Positions 17,964-27,656 of a stretch of DNA of 64,000 bases are shown here, piece after piece. Source of the stretch: Anaerolineales bacterium HSG25 (lineage in GTDB: Bacteria; Chloroflexota; Anaerolineae; 4572-78; J111). Every line of letters begins with the position of its first letter. The first letter of the stretch is position 1. Both the position numbers and the translations under genes were made by a program. Where the stretch lies: contig JAUCGA010000002.1 of the NCBI GenBank assembly GCA_030377865.1, forward strand, positions 1-64,000. Direction: 5' to 3'. Below the pieces are notes generated by a model that made no database searches, was not told the DNA's origin, and saw only the letters and a program-made list of their open reading frames with translations.

Positions 17964-19187
17964 CTGGAGCGCTCAGTTGTTGCTTTAGATATTGGGACAA
18001 CCAAAATATGTACCCTCGTTGCCGAAGTCGGCCCTCCACCAGAAAATAGTATGCGGATTGTCGGTGTGGGCACTGTCCCCTCCAAAGGAATCCGTAAGGG
18101 CGTAGTGGTGAACGTTGGCGAAGTAACCAGCGCCATTACCGAATCCCTGCAATTGGCCGAGCGTACCTCTGGATATGAGATCGCCAGCGCCTACGTTGGT
18201 TTGGCTGGCGCACATATCAGCGCCATCAACAGTCATGGAGTTGTACCCGTCAGCCGAGGCGAGCGAGGCATTCATCCTGTTGATGTTGAACGAGCCTTAG
18301 AAGCTGCCCGAGCCATAGATATACCTCACAATCGCGAAATACTACACATCATTCCACGTAGTTTTAAAGTTGATGATGACGACGGAGTCCGTGACCCGAT
18401 TGGCATGCAAGCCTATCGGTTAGAAGTTGAAGCCCACATTGTAACTGGAGCCACATCTTCGATTCAGAATTTGGTTAAATGTGTGCAAAATTCAGGGATT
18501 GAGATTGACGCTTTGGTGCTAGAGCCGTTAGCCTCCGGTGAATCGGTATTGACCGACATCGAACGAGAAATGGGCGTGGTGCTAGTCGATATTGGTGGTG
18601 GTACGACAGACATCGCCATCTTTATCGAAGGGGCTATTTGGCATGCGGTGATTTTACCCACCGGCGGCGAACAACTAACCAATGATGTCGCGGTTGGGCT
18701 ACGTACTCCTTTTAGCGAGGCCGAACAGATCAAGCTAAAGTTTGGTCATGCCTTGCCCGACAGTGTCAGACCGCAAGAAACTGTGACCGTGACCATGTTT
18801 GGTGGCGACGGTAATCAAGAAGTGTCCCGTCAATTTTTATCGGAGATTGTTGAGGCCCGAACTGAAGAGATTTTTGAGATGGTGTTAAAAGAGATTAAAC
18901 GGAGCGGTTATGATGGCTTGTTACCGGCGGGTGTGGTTTTAGCCGGAGGCACAGCAGAACTACCCGGTATCCGTGACCTTGCTAGAGACGTATTAGGGCT
19001 ACCGGCTCGAACAGGCGACCCGCAAAATCTACAGGGTTTGGTTGATTCATTGCAAACACCTGCCTTTGCCACGACCGTTGGTCTGTTAGAGTGGGGCATT
19101 AAGCATGATGTGCCCACTACCACTCGGCAACAATTTAATACTGGGCTAAAAATACCAGCCTGGTTAAAAGCTATTTTACCAAGATAA
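17964..19187 (+). CDS. ftsA: Cell division protein FtsA
   Basis: Actin-like protein that tethers FtsZ to the membrane. The reading frame begins upstream of the first in-frame ATG (18051): codons from 17973 read SVVALDIGTTKICTLVAEVG, the canonical N-terminal phosphate-1 motif. Later come GGGTTDIAIF (VLVDIGGGTTD) and VLAGGTAELPGI. No ATG, GTG or TTG exists in this frame between a stop at 17898 and 17970. A CTG at 17964 sits 5 bases after a strong GGGAGG and is the best start, unless an upstream ATG (17903) is joined by a frameshift. The C-terminus is basic and hydrophobic, suiting a membrane-targeting helix. ftsZ follows 15 bases later. Confidence 0.9.
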   Translation: MERSVVALDIGTTKICTLVAEVGPPPENSMRIVGVGTVPSKGIRKGVVVNVGEVTSAITESLQLAERTSGYEIASAYVGLAGAHISAINSHGVVPVSRGERGIHPVDVERALEAARAIDIPHNREILHIIPRSFKVDDDDGVRDPIGMQAYRLEVEAHIVTGATSSIQNLVKCVQNSGIEIDALVLEPLASGESVLTDIEREMGVVLVDIGGGTTDIAIFIEGAIWHAVILPTGGEQLTNDVAVGLRTPFSEAEQIKLKFGHALPDSVRPQETVTVTMFGGDGNQEVSRQFLSEIVEARTEEIFEMVLKEIKRSGYDGLLPAGVVLAGGTAELPGIRDLARDVLGLPARTGDPQNLQGLVDSLQTPAFATTVGLLEWGIKHDVPTTTRQQFNTGLKIPAWLKAILPR

Positions 19188-19202
19188 GTAGGAGACAACA
19201 TT

Positions 19203-20369
19203 ATGACAACGCATGACATGGCTGATTATGGTGATTACATGATGCAACCGGAAAATTTTGCCCAAATCAAAGTGGTAGGAGTTGGTGGGGGAGGCAGTAA
19301 CGCCGTCAACCGAATGATTTCAGAGGGGTTACGCGGGGTTGAGTTTATCGCCGTCAACACCGATGCCCAAGCCCTATTGATGAGCGACGCACCGCAACGG
19401 ATTCGCATTGGTGACAAGTTAACCCGTGGCCTTGGCGCAGGTGGCAACCCCGAAGTCGGTAGCAAAGCGGCTGATGAATCGGCCCAAGAGCTAGATGATA
19501 TTTTACGCGGTTCAGACATGGTTTTCGTAACCTGTGGCATGGGTGGGGGAACAGGTACTGGCGCGGCCCCGATTATCGCCGATATTTCTAAAAAAACGGG
19601 GGCCTTAACCATCGGAGTGGTGACTCGCCCCTTTACTTTTGAGGGGAGTCGTCGCCAAAAAATGGCGATGGATGGGATTGAGCAACTCAAAGAAAAAGTA
19701 GATACCCTCATCGTCATCCCCAATGACCGCTTACTCGAAATTGTTGACAAACGGGTCAGCATGACCGATGCTTTTCGTACCGCCGACGATGTACTACGGC
19801 AAGGGATTCAAGGCATCTCCGAACTGATTACCGTACCCGGTCTTATAAATTTAGACTTTGCTGATGTTCGCACCATCATGACCGGCGGTGGCTCCTCGCT
19901 GATGGCGGTTGGTTCGGCCACTGGCGAAACTCGCGCCATCGATGCGGCTGAGAAAGCAGTGGCTTCATCTTTGCTCGATGTGACCATCGACGGAGCGCAA
20001 GGCATCCTGTTCAACATCACCAGTGGCCCGGACCTGAGTCTGTTTGAGGTCAATGAAGCGGCTGAAATTGTCCAACAAAAAGCCCACCCCGATGCTAACA
20101 TCATCTTTGGGGCGGTTATCGACGAAAATTTGCAGGATGAACTTCGTATCACCCTCATTGCCACCGGCTTTGATGCCGTGGGTGAGCAGAGGAAACCGAT
20201 TACCACTGCCGGACGCAAACAGGGTGATTCTAAAACCCTGCCATTTCCGCAGACGCAAACACATGCCGATGAAGCACCTGCTCCTCGTTCTGAACCAAAC
20301 TATGACCCCGAAGATTTAGAAGTGCCCACCTTCTTACGCAAACGACTGCAACGCCGTCGAGCGTCGTAA
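19203..20369 (+). CDS. ftsZ: Cell division GTPase FtsZ
   Basis: Tubulin-like GTPase forming the Z ring. 388 residues. The core starts [17 protein letters not shown]; the tubulin signature [10 protein letters not shown] is at about 117-126; the T7 loop region [11 protein letters not shown] is intact. A charged linker precedes a C-terminal peptide [11 protein letters not shown], the conserved site for FtsA and other partners. TAGGAG lies just upstream of the ATG, so co-transcription and coupling with ftsA are likely. A partial MITE and a terminator follow, so ftsAZ form a unit separate from mraZ onward. Confidence 0.97.
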   Translation: MTTHDMADYGDYMMQPENFAQIKVVGVGGGGSNAVNRMISEGLRGVEFIAVNTDAQALLMSDAPQRIRIGDKLTRGLGAGGNPEVGSKAADESAQELDDILRGSDMVFVTCGMGGGTGTGAAPIIADISKKTGALTIGVVTRPFTFEGSRRQKMAMDGIEQLKEKVDTLIVIPNDRLLEIVDKRVSMTDAFRTADDVLRQGIQGISELITVPGLINLDFADVRTIMTGGGSSLMAVGSATGETRAIDAAEKAVASSLLDVTIDGAQGILFNITSGPDLSLFEVNEAAEIVQQKAHPDANIIFGAVIDENLQDELRITLIATGFDAVGEQRKPITTAGRKQGDSKTLPFPQTQTHADEAPAPRSEPNYDPEDLEVPTFLRKRLQRRRAS

Positions 20370-20381
20370 AAGGCATGCATA

Positions 20382-20457
20382 TACAGTCTTTCAGATAATG
20401 GTTTTCAATTCAAGGCCAACCTTCCCGCAAGTTTAGAACTTGCGGGAAGGTGTTGTA
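20382..20457. mobile_element. Partial MITE, TCTTTCAGATAA family
   Basis: Carries the left end and the central CTTCCCGCAAGTTTAGAACTTG hairpin of the 17402 family but lacks the other end. It begins 12 bases after the ftsZ stop. Confidence 0.65.
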
Positions 20458-20475
20458 TCGTGTAATTCTGATATC

Positions 20476-20504
20476 AAACCCGCTCTTCTAGGAGCGGGTT
20501 TTTT
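20476..20504 (+). terminator. Intrinsic terminator after ftsAZ
   Basis: AACCCGCTC and GAGCGGGTT form a 9-base stem with a 6-base loop, followed by TTTTTGTTTT. It separates ftsAZ from the mraZ operon. Confidence 0.8.
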
Positions 20505-20683
20505 GTTTTCTCCGTAATATCCCCCCCCATTTTTCCTACATTAATATTTTTTATCCTGCTTGATTATTCGTGTTGAAAATAATATCCCAGAACAGGCTGT
20601 AGAGCCTGACCTGTATGCGCTACAGCAAAAATGAATTATTATCATAGCAACGCTATTTTACAACTATAGCCCATTGGTCAAAC

Positions 20684-20746
20684 TAGACAGGTGGGGTAAA
20701 GTGGGTTATAATGGGTCAATAGGTGGGCAAAGTGGGGTGAAGTGGT
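20684..20746 (+). promoter_or_regulatory. mraZ promoter with six phased MraZ boxes
   Basis: TAGACA (20684-20689), a 17-base spacer and TATAAT (20707-20712). The same stretch carries repeats of the (G/A)TGGG type beginning near 20691, 20701, 20711, 20723, 20732 and 20742, about one helical turn apart. MraZ is known to bind TGGGN direct repeats upstream of its own gene, so autorepression of the mraZ operon is expected. A further GTGGGG occurs near 20772. Confidence 0.8.
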
Positions 20747-20827
20747 TAATAGAACGTATGTTCTACTGCTGAGGTGGGGCATGCTATCAAAATCGACCAA
20801 CTTTGACATAACCAACAGGTTTAGTGA

Positions 20828-21259
20828 ATGTTTCTTGGTGAATTTGAACACACGATTGATGATAAAGGACGACTAACCATTCCGGCCAAGTTCCGAGAGG
20901 AACTGCGAGATGGAATTGTTATCACGCGTGGTTTAGATGGTTGTTTATGGGCCTATACTCGTTCTGAATGGGAACGATTAGCCGAGAAAATTTCTAAACT
21001 CCCCTCTACCAATCGCCCAGCTCGTAATTTTGCCCGTTTTATGTTCTCTAGCGCAGCCGATTCTATTCCCGACCGACAAGGTCGGATCCTCGTCACGCAA
21101 AATCTACGCGATTACGCGGATATCAAAAACGAAACCATCATCATTGGGGTGATGAATCGGATTGAGATATGGAACCCCACAAAATGGGCCAAAGTTATTG
21201 ACGAAGTCGAAGATACCCCTGAGTCGATTGTCTCTCAACTCGAAGATATAGACTTTTAA
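20828..21259 (+). CDS. mraZ: Transcriptional regulator MraZ
   Basis: A 143-residue double SpoVT-AbrB-type protein that opens the cell-wall operon in many bacteria. It starts [24 protein letters not shown], with the repeated DXXGR element: DDKGRL early and DRQGRILV in the second half. It forms ring-shaped oligomers that bind TGGGN repeats; six such repeats lie 80-140 bases upstream here. Only a weak AGGT precedes the ATG. rsmH follows after 80 bases. Confidence 0.95.
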   Translation: MFLGEFEHTIDDKGRLTIPAKFREELRDGIVITRGLDGCLWAYTRSEWERLAEKISKLPSTNRPARNFARFMFSSAADSIPDRQGRILVTQNLRDYADIKNETIIIGVMNRIEIWNPTKWAKVIDEVEDTPESIVSQLEDIDF

Positions 21260-21339
21260 CGACGATCAAACCGCTGAACATCAGCATAAAAGGTGGACGG
21301 TGGCAAGGTGACAATCTGGTTTGTAACCCTGCAACACTG

Positions 21340-22290
21340 TTGCCTTGCGTGCCATTTACATTGCATACACCTGTCTTATTAAATGAAGTCATAACCTTTT
21401 TACAGCCACAACTCGGTCAACTTTTTATTGATGGCACGGTTGGAGCCGGTGGGCATGCCCGATCTATTTTAGAAGCTACGGCTCCTGATGGGCGATTATT
21501 GGGTCTCGACCAAGATTTAACCGCTCTCGACATAGCAAGAGAACGGTTGGCTCCTTTTAATGAACGGGCGCAACTCATTCATGCCAATTTTGACCGAATA
21601 AAAACTGTCGCTATTCGAGAGGACATGTCTCAAGTTGACGGGATATTGCTCGATTTAGGGGTCTCCTCCATGCAGTTCGACCAACCTGAGCGTGGCTTTT
21701 CGTTTCAAGCTGATGGAACACTCGACATGCGGATGAATTCGACCAACCCCGTCACTGCGGCTCAGTTGGTCAACACCCTCCCTGAAGATGAGTTAGCCAA
21801 CCTGATTTATCAGTACGGTGAAGAGCGAGCTAGTCGTCGCATTGCTCGATCAATTGTACAAGCTAGGCCGATTACGCACACGCTACAATTGGCCGAGGTT
21901 GTCAAATCGGCCAAGCGGAAACGGGGTAAGGGAAAGCGGAAAATCCACCCCGCGACCCAAACTTTTCAGGCTTTACGCATCGCCGTTAATGATGAACTCG
22001 GTGTGATTGAACGAGTTTTGCCTCAAGCGATTGAGTTGTTAAAGCCAAACGGTCGTTTAGCAGTTATCTCATTTCATTCACTAGAAGACCGAATTGTGAA
22101 ATGGTTTTTTAAACGAGAAGCGTCAACGTGTATCTGTCCACCAGAACTACCGATTTGTATGTGTGACCATACCCCAACAGTACGTATTTTAACGAAAAAA
22201 CCGATTATCCCTACCTCATCCGATGTTAGCCAAAATCCACGAGCGCGAAGCGCAAAGTTGCGTGTTGTTGAACGATTAAATAGCCAGTAG
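21340..22290 (+). CDS. rsmH: 16S rRNA (cytosine1402-N4)-methyltransferase RsmH
   Basis: Methylates C1402 of 16S rRNA with SAM. The protein has [10 protein letters not shown] at the start, the SAM-binding [26 protein letters not shown], and the family-specific [19 protein letters not shown] and [13 protein letters not shown]. Four Cys near the end ([12 protein letters not shown]) are typical. The start is not an ATG: TTG 21340 or GTG 21349 both put HTPVLL near the N-terminus, and GTG is equally plausible. It is the second gene of the mraZ operon. Confidence 0.95.
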   Translation: MPCVPFTLHTPVLLNEVITFLQPQLGQLFIDGTVGAGGHARSILEATAPDGRLLGLDQDLTALDIARERLAPFNERAQLIHANFDRIKTVAIREDMSQVDGILLDLGVSSMQFDQPERGFSFQADGTLDMRMNSTNPVTAAQLVNTLPEDELANLIYQYGEERASRRIARSIVQARPITHTLQLAEVVKSAKRKRGKGKRKIHPATQTFQALRIAVNDELGVIERVLPQAIELLKPNGRLAVISFHSLEDRIVKWFFKREASTCICPPELPICMCDHTPTVRILTKKPIIPTSSDVSQNPRARSAKLRVVERLNSQ

Positions 22291-22349
22291 CCAGATGTTT
22301 CAGGTGTGGTGAATTTAGCCATATATTAGTTTTTGTAGGTGATTTCATT

Positions 22350-22829
22350 ATGTCAACTCATACCATTATCAGCTTTCGTCCGCAAAATGTTGTTCGCCAA
22401 CTAGAGTGGCACTTTGATAGTAAAGTCGCCGTAACTGTATTACCGATTTTGCTTATTTTTACCTTCTTGGCATGGGGATATTTAACCCAAGCCAGTGCTG
22501 TCACAACCACTACCTATCAGATTGATGGCATGCGTTTAGAACTTGATCAGCTCAGGAATCAAAACGCAGAGCTTGTTTTGGAAATAGCTCAACTCGAGTC
22601 TCTCTCACGAGTTGAGAACCGTGCTCGTAACCTCGGTTTCGCTCCCACCACGCAAGTTGAATATATTCAGGTTGAGACCTACCCCGCACTAGACGGGGAC
22701 GACATTGCACCTTATCGTGGCTCAGAGCGAGCACGGGGTAATGTAGATACCTATAGCCCTCAAACTCAGACCGATAGTTGGTGGGTTGGGGTACTTGATG
22801 ATGTTGTTGCTTGGGTTGATAAAAAATAG
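22350..22829 (+). CDS. ftsL: FtsL/DivIC-like septum formation protein
   Basis: A 159-residue bitopic membrane protein. A short cytosolic start is followed by one membrane segment (about 31-50, LPILLIFTFLAWGYLTQ) and a coiled coil (about 60-95, LELDQLRNQNAELVLEIAQLE), with a RNLGFAPTTQVEYI motif like the FtsL LGM..P region. It links FtsQ to FtsW-FtsI at the septum. The position between rsmH and ftsI is the usual one for ftsL. The C-terminal tail is longer than usual and polar. Confidence 0.82.
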   Translation: MSTHTIISFRPQNVVRQLEWHFDSKVAVTVLPILLIFTFLAWGYLTQASAVTTTTYQIDGMRLELDQLRNQNAELVLEIAQLESLSRVENRARNLGFAPTTQVEYIQVETYPALDGDDIAPYRGSERARGNVDTYSPQTQTDSWWVGVLDDVVAWVDKK

Positions 22830-22851
22830 ATCCTTTTTGATAACCTTTACC

Positions 22852-24555
22852 ATGAAAAATTCCGAAGAGCTGAGATACCGCATCTATATAATTATGGCAA
22901 TCATGAGCGCGGCCGGATTGACACTGGTCGGGCAATTGGTGCGTTGGCAGGTGGTTGAGCATCATCGTTTTGTAGCGATGGCTGAAGCAGAGCATCGTAA
23001 TGAAATTTTGATTGCTCCTCGCCGCGGTGAGATTCGGGATGGTGCCGGTTATCTACTGGCAACCGATATTATCCAGTATGACATTTCAGCTAGCCCCAAG
23101 ATTATTAGTGACCCACAAGATGTTGCCCAGCGTATTGCTCCCTTGTTGGACATGCCGGTCGAACAGTTAGCCGGAACTCTAAGTGGCGATGAGATATGGA
23201 TTCCTTTGGTCAAAGAGGTTCCTCAAGCGGCGGGTGAATCATTGTTAGAGTGGGATATTGTCGGCATTAAAGCCGAAGCTCGTACAAAACGGATCTATCC
23301 CGAGGGTGCGTTAGCTTCGCATTTGTTGGGATTTGTCAATGGAAATGGGTACGGATTTTACGGCGTTGAAGGTTACTACGACATCATGCTACGTGGCACG
23401 CCGGGCTATCAAAAAGGAGAACGTAGCCCCTTTGGTGAACTCATCCCTCTGGCGGCTAGTGATTTAGTATCGCCCAAAAGTGGCCCTACACTTTATTTGA
23501 CGATTGACCGTGGGGTACAGCATTTTATTGAAGAAGAGATTGAGCGCACTGTCGATATGTACCAAGCCCAGCGAGGTTCGGTAGTGGTACTACAACCCAA
23601 AACAGGTCAGATTTTGGGCATGGCAAATTTCCCCACCTATGATCCGAATCTATATGCTCAAACTGACGAGAAGCTATATGCCAACCCCGCAGTTAGTGAA
23701 CAGTACGAACCCGGCTCCGTCTTTAAGATTATCAGCATGGCCGCCGGATTAGATGCAAATGTGGTCTTGCCTGAAACAATGCTGTATGACGGAGGGGCGA
23801 TTGAGGTTGGTGGTCGAGTAATTTATAATTGGGATCGTCAGTCGCACGATATGGTAGACATGACCGATGTTTTGGCAAAAAGTCTTAATGTTGGTATGGC
23901 TCAAATTGCAGTAGCTCTCAATAAAGATCGTTTTTATACCTACATCAAGCGATTTGGCTTTGGACGACTCACCGAAACCGATTTGGCAAGTGAAGGCCCC
24001 GGTACTCTAAAAACACCTAAAGATTCAACGTGGCATGAGAGCGATTTGGGAGCCAACTCATTCGGACAAGGGATTGCCGTCACGCCGTTGCAAGTTGCTA
24101 GTGCCGTTAGTGCGGTTGCTAATAAAGGGTTACTGATGAAACCTTATGCGGTACAGCGAATCGTCGACGATGAGCGTGATATCGAAGTTAAGCCAGTCGT
24201 CATCCGCCGAGCAATCTCAGCGCAAACGGCTAACACGCTGACTGGTATGCTGGTTGAGGCTTTGGATAGAGCCGAATCAAAGGCGAGAGTACCCGGTTAT
24301 CGAGTAGCTGGTAAAACAGGCACGGCAGAAATCCCAATTCCGGGGGGCTATCATCCCACCTTGACCTTGGCTTCTTTTGTCGGATACCTACCGGCTGATG
24401 ATCCTGAATTGGTGATTTTAGTAATTATTGATCGTCCTACGATCTCTCGTTGGGGCAGTAAAACCGCCGCACCTACTTTTCGGCGTATTGCCGAACAATT
24501 AGTCGTTTTATTGAATATTCCACCTGATACTGAGCAATTAGTGATGAATGATTAG
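22852..24555 (+). CDS. ftsI: Septal peptidoglycan transpeptidase (class B PBP, FtsI)
   Basis: Cross-links septal peptidoglycan outside the membrane. One N-terminal membrane segment (about 12-30), a dimerisation domain with GRRGEIRDG-like RRGEIRDGAG, then the transpeptidase domain: active-site Ser in EPGSVFKI (SxxK), SLN in AKSLNVGMA (SxN) and KTGTAE. The start at 22852 is preferred over the in-frame ATG 22786, which lies within ftsL. About 567 residues. It has no PASTA domain. murE, which normally follows, is missing; a repeat fills the gap to murF. Confidence 0.94.
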   Translation: MKNSEELRYRIYIIMAIMSAAGLTLVGQLVRWQVVEHHRFVAMAEAEHRNEILIAPRRGEIRDGAGYLLATDIIQYDISASPKIISDPQDVAQRIAPLLDMPVEQLAGTLSGDEIWIPLVKEVPQAAGESLLEWDIVGIKAEARTKRIYPEGALASHLLGFVNGNGYGFYGVEGYYDIMLRGTPGYQKGERSPFGELIPLAASDLVSPKSGPTLYLTIDRGVQHFIEEEIERTVDMYQAQRGSVVVLQPKTGQILGMANFPTYDPNLYAQTDEKLYANPAVSEQYEPGSVFKIISMAAGLDANVVLPETMLYDGGAIEVGGRVIYNWDRQSHDMVDMTDVLAKSLNVGMAQIAVALNKDRFYTYIKRFGFGRLTETDLASEGPGTLKTPKDSTWHESDLGANSFGQGIAVTPLQVASAVSAVANKGLLMKPYAVQRIVDDERDIEVKPVVIRRAISAQTANTLTGMLVEALDRAESKARVPGYRVAGKTGTAEIPIPGGYHPTLTLASFVGYLPADDPELVILVIIDRPTISRWGSKTAAPTFRRIAEQLVVLLNIPPDTEQLVMND

Positions 24556-24563
24556 GGATTATC

Positions 24564-24702
24564 TTACTACCCGACAAGGAGTTTAGCTTAGACTAATTAT
24601 AGAATAATATCTGACAGGATTAACAGAATTAACAAGATTAAAGGCAAAAAATCCTGTCAATCCTGTCGAAAAATCTTTTTTCTAATCAAGATATCGGGTA
24701 TC
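24564..24702. mobile_element. TACCCGACA-ended fold-back element, copy between ftsI and murF
   Basis: Left end CTACCCGACAAGG and right end ATCGGGTATC frame an inner GACAGGATTAACAG...ATCCTGTC fold-back. The same architecture is at 49307-49443. It lies in the gap where murE is usually found and separates ftsI and murF by 163 bases. Confidence 0.55.
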
Positions 24703-24718
24703 AAGAGGGATTGTTTTA

Positions 24719-26161
24719 ATGGTCATTGCTGATATTATTGAAGCCTTAACCGATAATCGAATAGAAGCTCGTCAACCCATTACACAAGTGGTCATCGATT
24801 CTCGGCAAGCGGAGCAAGATAGTTTATTTGTCGCTTTGCCCGGTGAGAACAGTGATGGACATGAGTTTGTTGAGCAGGCATTTCGGCAGGGAGCGACAGT
24901 TGCTCTGACCCACCGTCCGGTGGAGTTGTCGGTGCCACATCAACATATTAAGGTTGATGAACCATTACCTCAAACCATTGACCCAAATCAGCCGTTGTGT
25001 ATCGAAACCTCAGATAGTTTGGTAGGACTGCAACAGTTTGCTAAATTTTGGCGACAAAAGTTCGATGTCCGAGTCGTCGCCATCACTGGCAGTGTCGGTA
25101 AAAGTACCACCAAAGAGCTAACCGCTTCGGTGCTATCAACCCGCTACAACTTGCTTAAGAGCGAGGGTAATTACAACAACGAAATCGGCTTACCCCTGAC
25201 TTTGTTGAATCTGACCTCGGCTCATGAGCGGGTAGTGCTAGAGATGGGCATGTACGATTTGGGCGAAATTACGTTGTTGTGTGAGTTAGCTCAACCCCAT
25301 GTCGGGGTTGTCACTAATGTTGGCCCCGTTCATTTAGAGCGTCTCGGCACAATTGAGCGAATCGCTCAGGCCAAGACCGAACTCGTGTCAGCCTTACCAC
25401 CGTACAACAGCCAAACTAAATCAGTAGCTATTTTGAATTATGATGATCCCTATGTGAGGGGCATGGTTCCCAAAACGAAGGCCGCAGTGATGAGCTATGG
25501 TCTTACACCTTCTGCCGATTTGTGGGCTAGTGATGTGACAAGTGCCGGATTAGACGGCATTCGGTTCGTCTTCAACCAAGGAACAGACACAATCCATGCT
25601 CGAGTGCCATTGTTGGGGCGGCACAGCGTCCATACTGCTTTACGGGCCGCGCTGGTGGGCTTGGTTGAGGGGCTGGCTTGGGGTGATATAATCACTGGGT
25701 TACAGAATTTGCCTGCCAAAGATCAGCTAAGGTTGGTCTGGATACCGGGGCCAAATGGCTCGATATTGCTCGATGATAGCTATAATGCTAACCCAGCCTC
25801 AACGATTGCGGCTCTGAACATGCTTGATGATCTATCCGCTCCCAAAAAAATTGCCGTTTTGGGTGACATGCTCGAACTCGGTCACATGGAAGAAGCAGGG
25901 CATCGGAAAGTTGGCTGTCGGGCGGCTAGAGTGGTCGATTTGCTAATTACGATTGGTGATCGTGCCCAAATTATTGCTGAAGAGGCCGAGGCATGTGGAC
26001 TGAATAGCTCGAAAATTATTCAGCTACCAGACAACCAAGCCGCGATTGACCTGTTAGAAGCTCAGTTAGCTCAAAATGAGATTGTATTGATTAAAGGCTC
26101 TAATTCACAAAAGATGGATCAAATTGTTAGTAACTTGACGAGAAGGAGTATCAGCGAGTGA
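24719..26161 (+). CDS. murF: UDP-MurNAc-tripeptide:D-Ala-D-Ala ligase MurF
   Basis: Adds the D-Ala-D-Ala dipeptide to complete the UDP-MurNAc-pentapeptide. 480 residues. The Mur ligase P-loop VAITGSVGKSTTKEL is near 119, followed by the MurF-specific GNYNNEIGLPLTLL, then EMGMYDLGEI, and LLDDSYNANPAS in the C-terminal domain. GAGG precedes the ATG. There is no murE anywhere in the window, so the preceding ligation step must be encoded elsewhere. Confidence 0.95.
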   Translation: MVIADIIEALTDNRIEARQPITQVVIDSRQAEQDSLFVALPGENSDGHEFVEQAFRQGATVALTHRPVELSVPHQHIKVDEPLPQTIDPNQPLCIETSDSLVGLQQFAKFWRQKFDVRVVAITGSVGKSTTKELTASVLSTRYNLLKSEGNYNNEIGLPLTLLNLTSAHERVVLEMGMYDLGEITLLCELAQPHVGVVTNVGPVHLERLGTIERIAQAKTELVSALPPYNSQTKSVAILNYDDPYVRGMVPKTKAAVMSYGLTPSADLWASDVTSAGLDGIRFVFNQGTDTIHARVPLLGRHSVHTALRAALVGLVEGLAWGDIITGLQNLPAKDQLRLVWIPGPNGSILLDDSYNANPASTIAALNMLDDLSAPKKIAVLGDMLELGHMEEAGHRKVGCRAARVVDLLITIGDRAQIIAEEAEACGLNSSKIIQLPDNQAAIDLLEAQLAQNEIVLIKGSNSQKMDQIVSNLTRRSISE

Positions 26162-26225
26162 GAGAATCTATCCGACCATCTTTTATAACCCAATTTGTTA
26201 GCCCGCTGATTCCTTAGCAAAAACA

Positions 26226-27203
26226 ATGGCTTACTCTCTTTCTTTAGGTGTTCTCTCTTTTCTGTTGGCTGTTATTTGGGGTAGACCGTTAATCACCCTT
26301 TTAAAACGACTCAAAATCGGCAAGCAAATTCGAGTCGAAGGACCGACCACCCATCAAGTAAAAACCGGTACGCCGACTATGGGCGGACTGATGATTGTTA
26401 TTCCGGTGTTGGTGATTACCGGTGTGCTGAATGTGGGGAATTTATGGGGAATTACCCTCTTAGGACGTTCGATTTTAGTGCCGATGGCCGTTTTAGTAGC
26501 CTTTGGTACTTTAGGAGCGATTGACGATTTGATGGGAGTGCGAGTCATTCCTACGGGCATGCTAGGGCGATACAAGCTGTTATGGCAGTTGATATTTTCG
26601 GCCATTACAGCTATGTTTTTACATTTTGCTCTTGATTTACGAAGTATCGCCATCCCTAGTGTAGTCGAAAAGATTGACATCGGCCTGTTCTACATCCCCA
26701 TCGCCATGTTCATCATTGTCGGCACCTCCAATGCGGTCAATTTGACTGACGGTCTCGATGGCTTAGCCGGAAGTATCGCCGCGGTCTCCTTTACGGCCTA
26801 CGGTGTGGTAGCTTTTTTACAAGAGCAACTCTGGCTGGTAGCTTTTGTGTTTACAGTTGTTGGGGCAATTTTAGCCTTTTTATGGTACAACGCCCACCCT
26901 GCCGAACTATTCATGGGAGACACAGGCTCTTTATCCATCGGTGCTACATTAGCCGTGGTGGCCTTGATGACGGGGCAATGGCTTCTGCTACCACTTCTTG
27001 GATTCGTCTTTGTAGCCGAAGCAGTCTCGGTAATTTTGCAGGTTACATATTTCAAAGCAACAGGGGGTAAGCGACTATTTAGAATGAGTCCATTGCATCA
27101 CCATTTTGAACTTATGGGTTGGTCGGAGACCCATGTCACCCAGCGGTTTTGGCTAATTGGAATTTTATCGGCCATGTTAGGTATTGCCCTCGCCTTGATA
27201 TAA
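26226..27203 (+). CDS. mraY: Phospho-MurNAc-pentapeptide transferase MraY
   Basis: Integral membrane enzyme that makes lipid I from UDP-MurNAc-pentapeptide and undecaprenyl phosphate. 325 residues, about ten membrane segments. Family motifs: HQVKTGTPTMGGLM, AIDDLMGVR, NAVNLTDGLDGLAG (catalytic Asp region) and MSPLHHHFELMGWSE. Poor ribosome-binding site; it sits 64 bases after murF and is probably cotranscribed. Confidence 0.96.
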   Translation: MAYSLSLGVLSFLLAVIWGRPLITLLKRLKIGKQIRVEGPTTHQVKTGTPTMGGLMIVIPVLVITGVLNVGNLWGITLLGRSILVPMAVLVAFGTLGAIDDLMGVRVIPTGMLGRYKLLWQLIFSAITAMFLHFALDLRSIAIPSVVEKIDIGLFYIPIAMFIIVGTSNAVNLTDGLDGLAGSIAAVSFTAYGVVAFLQEQLWLVAFVFTVVGAILAFLWYNAHPAELFMGDTGSLSIGATLAVVALMTGQWLLLPLLGFVFVAEAVSVILQVTYFKATGGKRLFRMSPLHHHFELMGWSETHVTQRFWLIGILSAMLGIALALI

Positions 27204-27224
27204 AGGGGATAAAGGAGTGACGGC

Positions 27225-27656
27225 ATGGTAATTGTTCTTGCAGAATCAACTCAGAAGCTACCTCATTCCAGTATCTATTTTGATGAAACGCAACTCCGCT
27301 TAGATATTAATCTATCGGTTAGGCTAGGAATTACGGCCAAACAAGCGAAACGTAAGCTGACCCGTTTTTTTATGGATGAAGTAAGTCTCCTCATTGGGCC
27401 AGAAACGCCTTCGCTGGTGCTGGTCAACGAAAGTGATATTTGTTGGCGTTTCCCTATGACCTTGACTCTGGGACGACAAGGTGTTGTAGGTCAAGTGGGT
27501 GTGGTGGATGTGAACGCTAAAACGGGTGAGTTGTTGATTGCGCCATCCCTGATTGAGGAGATAAAGCACAATGCCGAACAGTTGGCTCAACGTGCCGCAC
27601 ATTCAACAATTTCTGGATTATTGGAAACAGTCTACTCGCCATGCCGTTGTTGTTAG
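27225..27656 (+). CDS. Conserved small protein paired with a C39-like peptidase
   Basis: 143 residues, no membrane segment or family I can name. The middle reads ICWRFPMTLTLGRQGVVGQV and then VVDVNAKTGELL. From memory, similar proteins often precede small C39-like peptidases in Chloroflexota and Cyanobacteria; this should be verified by a search. AAAGGAG precedes the ATG, and it lies 21 bases after mraY. Its last 28 codons overlap the peptidase relic in another frame, and the tail (ending CRCC) is probably an artefact of the deletion that joined the two. Function unknown. Confidence 0.6.
   Translation: MVIVLAESTQKLPHSSIYFDETQLRLDINLSVRLGITAKQAKRKLTRFFMDEVSLLIGPETPSLVLVNESDICWRFPMTLTLGRQGVVGQVGVVDVNAKTGELLIAPSLIEEIKHNAEQLAQRAAHSTISGLLETVYSPCRCC

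Noticed and set aside
19235-19762. 175-codon minus-strand frame
   Set aside because: Shadow of ftsZ.
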